This document shows positions 25,001-37,000 of a DNA stretch of 64,000 nt, piece by piece (position 1 is the first letter of the stretch; each line of letters begins with the position of its first letter). Source of the DNA: Prosopocoilus inquinatus. Lineage: Eukaryota; Arthropoda; Insecta; Coleoptera; Lucanidae. Made by a program: the position numbers and the translations under genes. Where the stretch lies: the NCBI GenBank assembly GCA_036172665.1, contig CM069877.1, positions 11,490,501-11,554,500 of the forward strand. Reading direction: 5' to 3'. A model generated the notes under the pieces. It made no database searches, was not told the origin of the DNA, and saw only the letters and a program-made list of their open reading frames with translations.

Positions 25001-28000
25001 GTGGGTGAGTGTCAACAAGAGAGATCGAGCAAAAAAAAAAATATATTCGGGAAAATGCTTCTGATGTTCAAAAGCGAAGCTGGTAGCGCCGGTGCTGTTG
25101 AAATGTGCGTCTCTAAATAAAAACTGGCAGAGTGTGTTACCCAACGGGCTAATTTTAAACGCGTCAAAAAATAAACAAAAACACGGAGCAATTAACCTTG
25201 GCCATGCATTCAGTCACCTCAGAAAAAAAAAAGAAAAAAAGCGAGTTTTTATTTTATTTTTGTAAAATTTATATACAGGGTGTCCGGGGCTAGAGCGCGG
25301 AAATTGCAAGGGACGGTAGCTCGGAGCGATGCGATCAAAAAATGTCCCGTAACATAACGCCCTGTGTGTAACCGTTTTCAAGTTTGTCGCACAAATAAAT
25401 ATAAAAACACTTTACTTAATTTTTCGTTTATTCGACATTTTAAAGCAACCAGATAGTAATTTATAGTGAACACGTTACTTGCGACGCAGAAATTTTGATT
25501 CTTTTAATCGCATTTTGATGACGTTGATAAGTTTTCGAAATTAAACATTTTTTTCCTCATAAAGGAATACATATAGGACACCATATTCGCTGACATTTTT
25601 TGATAGTATTGATCTAAGCTATCACCACGTGAAATTTTGACACTCTAGTTTGGAACACCTTGTACCTGTAGGTATATTTATTTCTTGGTTTTTCTTCTCT
25701 TTTCATTTTTTATCTTAATCAATTACATTTTCGGCTATAATAAATTGTCCAATCAACCGCAGAAGAAGAGTCAAAATTTGTTTTATTTTTATTTATTTAT
25801 TTTATTTTTATTTATTTATTTTATTTTTATTTATTTATTTTATTTTTATTTATTTATTTTATATTCATTTATATTATTTTTTCATTTATACTTTGCAATT
25901 CTAAGTAGCCTTTTGTATTAAGCTTTACATAAAGCAGGAGCATACAGCTGCCCGCCCCCCTTGAATTTTCCTTATTCCCACAAAAAAAGAAAGAAATGGT
26001 AAAGATGATGAAAAAGTGCAAACAAATTCGATATGAACAAAAAGTTAAAAGAAACCTAAACGAAAAACAAATAAGGTAGGTGCGGAAAGAAAAAGGCGAA
26101 CGAAGAGAAGACACAAAAAATAAATCGACTGCTTGGAAACCTTACAAGACTTGCAAGAAACAAAAGAAGAAGCCGGAAAAGAAAGTTTTAGTGAAATAAG
26201 AAAAAAGTAAGGAACGGTCGAAGAGAGACCAACGGAAAAACGAATATTTCGTCGGGCTGACGAGAAGCAAATGAAGAAACCGTAAAACCGTGCAAAAAAA
26301 ACCTTAAAAATAAAGGAAGATAAAACAAAAGAAGACAGGGTGCAAACGCAATCGCCATTAAAAAATAATTAAAGGAAACCTCAAAATGAAAAGTAAAGAA
26401 ATTCGCGAAGAAGAAAGTGATTGAACGAAAAAGCAACAGAAAATCCGCTTTTCGAAAATCAGGAAACAAGCAAAGAGCAAAAACAAACGTTTTCTGTACA
26501 ACATGAAAAAAGAAATTGAACGATCGATGAAAAACAAAAGAAAAGACAAAAAATCGTAGGAAACGATTTAATATAATATGGCACAAGAAACGAATTTGAG
26601 AAAAAGAAAATCAAGAGAAAATTCAATTGAAACAAAAAAACGCGAGGTCCTTGTTATAGGATGGACGAAGAAAGAAAACAATTGAAAAGTAGACGATTCT
26701 CGATTCTCAACACTTTTGGAAAACAAAAAAAAAATACTTGACAACAAAAAACAAAAGACAATTTATTAAAACAATGAAATGCGAAGTCTCGTTCACGTCG
26801 GACGACTAAAGAAAACAATTGAAAAGCCGACGTTCTCGATGCCCAACACTTTTCGAAAATGCGAGAAATCAATTGGAGAACAAGAAACAAAAGAAAACTC
26901 AGTCAGAATCAAAGAAAAATTCGAAATCCGTGTCATAAGATGAACGAAAAAAAAAAACAATTGAATAGTCGACGTTCTCGATTCTTAACACTTCAGAAAA
27001 AAAAAAACAAGAAATCAATTTGACAACAGAAAACAAATGAAATCTTAATTAAAACAATAAAATGCGAGGTCCCTGTCATAAGATGGACGAAAAAAGAAAA
27101 CAATTGAAAAGTAGACGTTCTCGATTTTCAACGCTTTTGTAAAATGTAAGAAATCAATTTGACAACAAGAAACAGAAGAAAACTCGATCAATCAAATCCT
27201 CCAAATTGAAAACCAATTGAAGAGTTGAAAAAAATACTTTTGGAAAACACGAAATTCAAGAAATCAATTTGAAAGAGAAAAAAACTCAAAGCAATGAAAA
27301 ACGCGATGTCATAAGATGAATGAAAATCGAAAACAATTGAAAAGTCGACGTTCTCGATACTCAACACTTTTCAAAACTACAAGAAATCAATTTGAGAACA
27401 AAGGAAAACTCAATCAAAAATAATGAAAAATGCGAAGTCCAGGTCATATGATGGATGAAAAAAGAAAACAATTGAAAGTCGACGATTCTCGATTCTCGTT
27501 TTCCAACACTTTCGGAAAATATAAGAAATCAAATTGAGATCAAGAAATAAAAGAAAACTCAAATAAAACAATGAAAGGCGAGACTCTGCCATAAGATGGA
27601 CGAAAATTGAAAACAAGTCGACGATTGTCGATTCTCAACACTTTCTGAAAAACACAAAACACAAGAAACAAAAGAAAACTCAAATGGAAAATGAAATGCG
27701 AAGTCCATGTCATAAGGTGGACGAGAGAAAAACAATTGAAAAATCGACGGAACGCTTTTGGAAAACACAAAATACAAGAAATCAGAAACAAAAGAAAACT
27801 CAAATAAAACAATGAACTGCGACGAAGTACACATCATAAGACGACCCCCAAAAAAACATTTGAAATTGAAAATAAATTAGAATGTCAGTCATTAGAGAAG
27901 AACAAAAGTTAGGTTATGTTGTTAAGAAGCAACTTCACATTGATGGGTAATTAAAAAAAAAACACAACTCACGAAATCCCATCACTGTGAAGTTGCATCC

Positions 28001-31000
28001 TAACCTAACCTAATTTAATAACGACTTCCACTTTCTTTAACAGCATTTTCCATTGGCTGCACCGATTTGTACACGGGGTATCTCTCTTTCTCGTTTTATT
28101 ACATGAAACTAAACCGAGATGGAACTCGCTTTATTACATGAAACTAAACCGAGATGGAAATGCACTCAGCGCACACTAGTGCAGCCTGGGGTCCCTAGGT
28201 TAGATTGACGTTTATCTTACTTGACAGAGTTCGGAAACAATCTGTCAAATTTGTCATAGTTTTTCGAGTTCTGTATCGTAACTAGTAACTTTTATTTTTT
28301 CTAATCTAATAACTTATTCTTTATAATCTAGTGACTTTTATTTTTTCTAATCTAGTAACTTTTATTCTTTCTAATCTAGTAACTTTTATTCTTTCTAATC
28401 TACTAATTTTTATTCTCTCTAATCTAGTAACTTTTATTCTCTTTAATCTAGTAACTTTTATTCTTTCTAATCTAGTAATTGTTATTCTTTTTAATCTAGT
28501 AACTTAGAGAGAAATTATTGTGAACAATAATATCAAATTAGTTCAGCCAACCATAGAATCTGAAATTACTAAAATGACAGTTTGTTTTCGAATCTTATGA
28601 AGTAAGATAAACGTCAATCAAATCTAGGAACTCTAGTGTAGCCAGTGGAGAACGCTATTTAGTTTAAGAGACAATGGTTGCGACGCTTCTTAGGTTTGGG
28701 TGTGCAGTTAATATTAGGTGCTTTCTTTCGCTTAAAAGTTTGAATCGTGTATCGAATGGTTTGAATCTGAATTTCGTAGTTGGTGCGCCAATACACCCAA
28801 CTTGAATTTTTGATTGACAGTTCATTTGTAAATAACCACAATTCAATCCAAACAAGTTTTAAAAATAGAGAGATTCCAAGAAAAGAATGTCTATGTTTGA
28901 ATCAAAACACGTTTGGATCACGATTTTGTGAGCGAAAGAAAGCACCTATTGTAACATAACCTAGACGTTGTTGTTATGTCGGCAAGTAACGAGTGACATC
29001 TTGAAGTCAGTGTTGCCAAATTTGAGTTTGCGCTTTTTGCCACATAGCTCTACTGTTTTAAAAGATAAAAGTGACAATCGACGCCCATATACGGGGTGCG
29101 TTCAAAAATTTCCCGCCGCGCAAATTTGTACATCTTTTATTTTTAGATCAAATGAACGACGCGACGATGGAAATTGAACGTCCAGATTTTTGATGAAGTA
29201 CCGAATCAGAGGCGCCGCGTTTTCTCCTACGGAAAATTCCTGACAGTGCCATCTTCTCTGCCGGCGGTTACATAACCATATGGTGAACACTGTGGCGTTG
29301 CAAAAAAAAAAAACTCGCGAGTAGTTAACCGATTGGTGAGCACCAGAACAACCACATCATCACCACAACATCGCCGCACTATACACGTCGATGACTAAAA
29401 TTAACAACGCCGGTGGTAATAGTGTAATAGTGCATGCCGTGCATAAACAAATGAAACGCGCGGTTCTTTTTTTTTTTTCTCTCAGCTTTCGCGCGGCGGT
29501 AACGCGAGCCGCCGATTATTTTCTGCAAACATGAACGGACGGTACCCCCGAACCGATGAAGACGCCGCCACCGCCGTCGCCGCACACGCACGAGTGTAAA
29601 TATAAACCGAGTAAGACAACATTTCTAATGACAGTCAGCGGCGGCTCGTCGCGAGGTATTTGCATAAAATACGTGGGCGACGGGCCAACCGACGCTGCGA
29701 TAACTTGGAAACGCGAGTGTTTACCGATTCGTGACGTTTTCGTTCGCGCTGCGTTGCCAAATCTACACGCACGCACCCCATTGTCGTCCGATTACATCAC
29801 TGTAATAATGTAATTAACGTCAATTAATTATTTCAAGTTCGGTATCTACGAATTAGAACTAAAATACCTAGCGTAATTAATTAATTAAAAAAAAAAAATG
29901 TAAAGTCAGGGTATTTCAAAATCATACAGTCAAGAGAATTACAACGCACGCGTTTGTTTTGTTTATATCCAAAACGCAACTTCAAGTCGAGCGCCAATGT
30001 TTATTGAACGAAGGGCCTCCACGTTGGGCGCCAATTTCAATAACTAATGTTTTGTGGATCCCTTGTTGGGCGCCAACTTAATTTGATTTCATGTGCTCTG
30101 ATGAACATCTGCGCACTCAACATCCAAGCGATCAAAAGTAGCTTGTAACATCCAGCACTTCGTTCTGTTTATTGTATTGGATCGTTTTTCTTCGGACGTC
30201 TTGTACATCACGCACGCCGCCTTCAGTTATGGTCGTGGCGTCGACCTTCCGCTCGTCCGTTTTCGTTAAATTATGTAAAAAATGCGCAATGTTCCGTACG
30301 GGATGTGGTAAACACCGGCCAGAAATAAATTAGAGGATTCTCGGAGCCGCGTTTTATCGCGATAAATCATGCGCCATCTGTCCGCGGCGCATTCCTCAAG
30401 AAACTCACTCGGCGAACTCCACATAAATATTAACTCGACGTTCGAACTTTTCTTTTTTTTTTTTTATTATTCAACCGTTGAGGTACAACGGTATTACGTC
30501 AATCGCGCGAACTCACGAACTTGTCCGTTTAACGTCAACTTGTCAAACAAATAGCAGCATGGAGTATCGCCGCCAGATAAAATAAACAGCAGTGCAGTGC
30601 GTCTTTTAAATCCAAAAATATTAGTATTTTCTTTATGGGAGTATTATTTTTCAATTCTTCCAACATCACGGTTAACACATTGTTTTCGAAACCCCCTTTT
30701 TTCGAAGAACACCACGTTGGGCGCCAATTCAATGTATGTGTTCTGACGAAGGAGAGGTCCCACGTTGGACGCCAATTTAATGGTAACATGATCCGGTGAT
30801 GGAGACACCTCCAACGTTAGACGTACCAATTTACTATAATGTGATCCGAGGATGGAAAGGTCTCCACGTTGGGCGCCAATTTAATGTAACGTGCTCTAAC
30901 GGTGGAAAGGTCCCACGGTAGCAGACAATTTATGTAATGGTGTGTAGGCCCAACTTTGGGGTTCACTTTATGTGCAGCCGGAAGCAAAAAAAAAGGTAGA

Positions 31001-34000
31001 CAAACTATAGTTTCCCATAATCATTCTTTCTAAAAATGGTAATGATTAAAGACGACTTCGCAGATAACATTTGAAAAAGTTAAAAGCTTTCAAGTCTAAA
31101 ACTTTGGGTAAAATATGTAAATTCGTCTTTAATCTATGGCATTTTGAGAAAGAATAATTACAGGAAACTGTAGTTTGTCTACTTTTTTCTGTTTTTAACT
31201 GTAATTGAAAAAAAAAGAGAAACTAGCAGTTCGTTACAAAATAATCAAAAAACCACGAAATTTTATTACAAAAAAAAATAAATAAATAATATATTGGCAG
31301 TGCTGTTTCTGATCATTTGCTGTCACGTCAACTGAAGCTTTCAGTTACTAATATACCGGGTGATCATTTTCAATCCGGGTCATAGGAGGTTAGCGTGACT
31401 AATTCTAACTTACTCTTAACTAAAAAATTCATTACGAAGTTTCTCTTCTCAGTGGTTCGGTGAATTTTAATTTCTGAGTCTTAATTTCTTGATTGGGCTG
31501 GTTCTAGGACAAGCTGACTTGGATTTTTTTAGTTTTGTTTTAATTTTCTCGAGACTTATTTTTTTGATTGAGTTGGGTTGGATTGGGTTCGCCTTTCTTT
31601 CGCTGGATTTGAGTTATGATTTTTGTTTTCATTTTTTAATTTCTTTTTTTTTTTGAAATGGGATTTTTTAAATCTAATTCTTTGGGTTTCATTTTTTTGG
31701 TTTTAATGTTATGAGATTCGTTTTATTTTCTTTAATTTTGTTTTTGAAATTTTTTTAAATTTCTAATACTCCGATTTCTTGTTTTTAATTTAATGAGTTT
31801 AGTTTTATTTTTCTTTAATTTTGTTTTTCAGATTTAAGTTTCTAATTCCTTGAATTTATATTTTTAAATTTTTTAGTCTTATTTCTTGAGTCAAGACTGA
31901 GTTGAGTTGGGTTGGCCTTTTTTCTTCTGGACTTAATTTCAGTAGAGTTGAGATTTTTAGTTTTAGTTTTAGAAGTTTTAATTTATTTCTTTAGTTCTGT
32001 TGTTCTTTAATTTTGTTTCTGAGACTTTTAAGTTTCTAATATTTTAAGTTATTTTTTTTTAATCTTTAACCTTATTTATTGAGTCAAGGCAGGGGTGAGT
32101 TCGGTTGGCCTTTCTTCTTCTGGACTTAATTTCAGTAGAGTTGGTATTTCTTGGAGTTTTATTTTATTATTTTCTCAGTTTTACTGTTGAGAGTTTTGAA
32201 GCTTTTTCAGTGTTTGAGTTTAAAGTTTCAATTTTTTTTAATTTTAATTTTTCTGAAGCTTGATTTTTTGATTTAGTTGGATTCGTCTTTCTTTGGCTGG
32301 ATTTAATTTCAATTGGATTTAATTTCAATTTAGAGTTTTATTTATTTTTTTTTTAGTTTTTCGTTTCGAGTGTTGACTTTTGAGTTTTAACTCTTACCAG
32401 TTTTAATTTTTCTAGTTTTAATTTTTCTGTCCGGGTTGGATGAAGTTAGGTTGCGCTGAGTTGGCCCTTCTTTCATTTGAGTTCTGATTTGGTTTTAATT
32501 TTTTAATTTTGTTTTCGAGATGAGATTTTTTTAAGTCTGCAATTCTTTGAGTTTTGCTTTAATTTGGCTTTGAGATTTTCTAAGTTCCTAATTTTTGTTT
32601 TTAATTTTATAAGTTACGTATCTTTTTTTTAAAATTTTGTCTTCGGAGATTTTTTTAAGTTTCTAATTCTTTAACTTTATTTTATTTTTTTAATCTTTTG
32701 GGCCTTATTTTTTGAATTGGGTTGGCCTCTTTCCTTCCGGACTTAATTTCAGTAGAGTTTAGTTCAGCAGTTTCATTCTATTCGTATCTCTTTTAATTTT
32801 GTTCTTGAGTTGAAAAATTTTTTCAGTGTTTTAATTTAAAGTTATAACTTATTTTAATTTTAATTTTTTGATTTAATTTTTTTCTTGAGTTCAAATTTAA
32901 TGTCTTAATTTTCTCAATTTTGCTTTCGAGACTCTTTCGAGTTTCTAGTCTGAAGTGTTTAACTTGTCAGTTTTAATTGTTTCCAGCATTAATTTTTTAA
33001 AGTTTTAATTCTTATTATTTATTTTTTGCTTTGGTGGAAAGAGTTAGACATAACGTCAATAAACTTATTATTATTAGGCTGAGTTAGGTTTTTCCACTGA
33101 ATTTAATTTCATTTGAGTTTTGTTTTCTTTGGAGTTTTAAATTTTAAATGTTTTAATTTTTTGAGTTTTTTTTCTTATGCTAAACTTAATTCCACTTGAA
33201 TTTTGTCTTTTTGAAGTTTTAAATTTTTTTTTTGTTTTTGTTTTTTGAGTTTTGAAATTTCTTGACTGTCTCAGTCGAGTTTAACTTTTTCGAGTTTATT
33301 TATTTTTAAGTTAAGTAAGTGCAAACTTCGGGGTTGGAGTTTGGATTGAAGCCGAGTTGAGTTGAGTTGGCCTTTCTTATTACGCCGGAATTGATGTCAG
33401 TTGACTTCTGATTTTTCGGAGTTTCAAGTTTTTTAGGTTTGTTTTTGAATTATTTTAAAGATTTTTGAGTACGAGTTTAGAGTTTTATTCGGTTTTAATT
33501 TTTTAAGTTTTAATTTTTTTGCTTGGGGTTCCTTCCTTCTTTGAGTGAGTTTAGAATTTAAAACGTTTTGAGTTGACATTTTTCTAAGTTATAAAATTTG
33601 AGTGTCCATTTCTTTTCTTGTTTGGACTGGGTCCAATTAACTTTTTGCGTAATTGAATTTAGAGTTTTTTTTTCAGTTCTAATTTCTGGAGTCTTAATTT
33701 TTTTTTTGCTTGGGTTGGATCCAAGTCGAGTTGAATTGGGTTGGCTTTCCTTTCGCTTCCTTCTTTTAGCTTCGATGTCAGTTTAGAACTTAAAACGTCT
33801 TTGAGTTTTAATATTTTTAAGTTATAAAATTTTGAGCCTCGATATTTTTTTTCCGTTTGGGTTGGGTCGAATTAGGCCAAATTGAGTTGGGCTTGCCTTA
33901 CTTGCACTTGCTTTGATTTCCTTTTTGAGTACTTGAGTTTAGAGTTTTTTTGTTCAGTTTTACTTTCTCGAGTCTTAATTTTTTTTGCTTGGTTTGGATC

Positions 34001-37000
34001 CAAGCCGAGTTAAGTTAAGTTGGCTTTCCTTCCTCTTCCTTCTCTTTAAGTTTCGAGTGTTTGAGTTTAAAATTTAAAACGTTTTTGAGTTTTATTTTAG
34101 GTTATAAAATTTGAGACTCGATTTTCTTTTGTTTGCGTTGGATCGAATTAGGCCGAGTAGAGCTGAGCTGACCTTGCTTGCGCTTGATTTAATTTCTTTG
34201 TTTTAGAATTTTAAATTCTTGGTGCTTTAAGTTTTTCAAATATTGTGTTTACGTTTGTTGTTTGACTGTCCGAGTTAACTTTTACGAGATTTATCGCCGA
34301 TAATTAAAGTGACAGTTTCATTTTAAACATAACCTCAAACTGCCACAGGGAACATAACGTCAAAAAAGACACTATTTTCAATTTGGTTTCCTACATTTTC
34401 ATGTCAACATTTTCTCGGTATACTGTCTCTGTGATCTTTAAAAATCTATTCAGGTCTGTATATCGCACTCCAATTAATATACAGGGTGTTGACGATAAGA
34501 TTTAAGATAAACAGTTCCTGTCCACAGACAAATCGCCGTACTTTTCAACTCTCTAATTCTGAGGTATTCTATTTCTTGCCTTAAATAAACTTGCCAGTAA
34601 CAAGGTGATTCTGATTAACACATTTCACAATTATTATACCATCGCCTCATGTTTGTAATCGAAGTAGGTGCAGTTTTGATGCGCGCTTCATTGACGTCAT
34701 CCATCTGCATTTCTTATTTTACCGAAGCGCGTCAAAAACAAACTCTAATTTAATTTATTTACTCGTTTACTCGTGGTGCGCAAATACGATTTTCCCCAAC
34801 AATTCGTGAGATTCGAACGAACTGCATTTAAGGGCAACGGTTTAATTTAGTACAGGGTGTCCCAAAAAAAAAAAAAACAAAAACAAAAAAGTGGGTACCT
34901 CGGGTGCGTTCGACTATTCAAAGTTCAATAAATTCGTCCGTCCTGACATTCAATTAAATTAAAGCATGAGGTTGACCTATGACATAACGTGTGTTTGTTT
35001 ATATTTTTACGGGTCAGAAACTCTTTCGTTCAGAGATACCAACAAATCCGATGCGGGTGCAAGTCGGATTGATTATTTTACATGAAGTTTACACGTGAAA
35101 ACGATTAAAATTTAGCTGGCAACTATGCCCGATAGAACCGACCGACGCGACGGCGACGCATGGAATAGAAAACAAAAACTGAACAAAAATGCACCTTTCG
35201 GGAATATTGTTTTTCAAATGTTGGCAGTGATGGTGCGTTGGTAACGGTTCTGACATGTCAGTTTTAATCACGCCGGAAGGAAAAGAACGCGAAAAATGAA
35301 ATTGTTGCAACGATGGCTCAATTTAATTTCATTACTCCCGTTATTATTCTAAATTGGTTGATTGCGATGCTCGTAAATCATCATCTTTAATTCCTTATTA
35401 AGACAGATGTCACCACGACCAATTATCGCGATCTTTCTTTTGCACAACGCAACCAGCCATCCATTACAACATAAACGAACTTAAACGCCTTTAATTTTTA
35501 ATTTGGAACTTACGAAGAAGTTAATTAAACGGAAAGGGTTAATTTCATTTTGATGAAGATGTAGATGTACTTTGTCTTTCAATTAACAGATGGCGTTGCT
35601 AATTTACTCTTTATTGCAAGCGGTATTATGTTTTTTTTTTAAGGGCCGGTGGTTTCGTAATATCTACACTCTTTGAAATGAATGAATGAATGAATGAATG
35701 AATGAATAAATTTAAACGTACAGTCGAAAACACAAAGAAAAATAGTTGGCAATTACAGTATCCTGTAATTTTTCTCCGCCCAAAATGTCACTGTTTAAAT
35801 GCGACTTCACAAGTGACACTTAAAAATTTTGAAAGCTTTCATATTTGACAATCTGTAAAGTCGTATTTAAACAGGAAACATTGTGGAGAAAGAAAAATTA
35901 CAGGAAACTGTAATTGTCTACTGTTTTTCTTGGTTTGACCGTACTGTCTAGGGTCCCTAGATGTGACTGATGTTTGGTAGGGTTCGGATTCACTATTTTT
36001 GGAGGACACGAGCGATTTTATGAACTAGAAAAAATACATTCTATTCTTTCTAATCTAGTAACTTAGTGAGAAATAAATAAATAATATCGACTTAGGTTAG
36101 CCAACTCTGCCAAATCTGAAAATACTAACAAAAATGACAGTTCGCTTCCAAACCCTTTTAAACAAGTTGAATATTAATTACAGCCATTCTCTATTTAAAC
36201 TCATTTCATTCAACGTCAGTAATTGATTTGATTTTTGTTCAAAGTGAACAGAAAGTTTCTTACGCAAATAATATTTTGAAAATAAATGAACATAACCTCA
36301 CAATACGTATGAAATCACATCAAACTGAATACTGATTGTAAAAATCAGCTTTACTAGTAGGGGGTGAGGGAGAATTACAGCCATCCTCTATTTACACTCA
36401 TTTCGTCCAACACCAGTAATTGATTTGATTTTTAACTGAACTAATTAACGTGAGCAGAAAGTTTCTTACACAAATAATAAAATTTTGAAAATAAATGAAC
36501 ATAACCTCATAATATGTATGAACTAAAATAGTAAAGGAGACTGTGGTTTAAGAGATAAATGAAACTAACCTCCGCCCACAATAATTTTTATATCCGTAGA
36601 TACGTATTTCGGCAACTAAGCTGCCATCTTCAGTACGCTATCAACTTAAAAGCACTAAAAAATGTCTAAAAACAACCTAATCACACTAACACTAAATCTG
36701 TCACTGTCAGTGTCAGTGTGACTAGGTTGTTTTTAGACATTTTTTAGTGCTTTTAAGTTGGTAGCGTACTGAAGATGGCAGCTTAGCTGCCGAAATACGT
36801 ATCTACGGATATAAAAATTATTGTAGGCGGAGGTTAATTTCATTTATCCAAGCTTGCTGTCAAGGACAATGAAAGTTTTAAGAAAAATTGTTGCAAATCG
36901 ACAGCAAGCACGGCCGCCTTGCATGAGATGACTAGTTATGCAGCAAACTTGCTTCAATTTGTCAATCCTACTGTAAGGTCAGGTCAAAAAGCGATCGTAG

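Noticed and set aside
26188..26586. 132-codon Phe-rich minus-strand frame
   Set aside because: Shadow of purine-rich degenerate repeat.
29379..29813. Frames in the GC-rich island of wrd intron 2
   Set aside because: Arg/Cys- and Pro-rich chance translations; no splice-bounded coding segment in phase with wrd.
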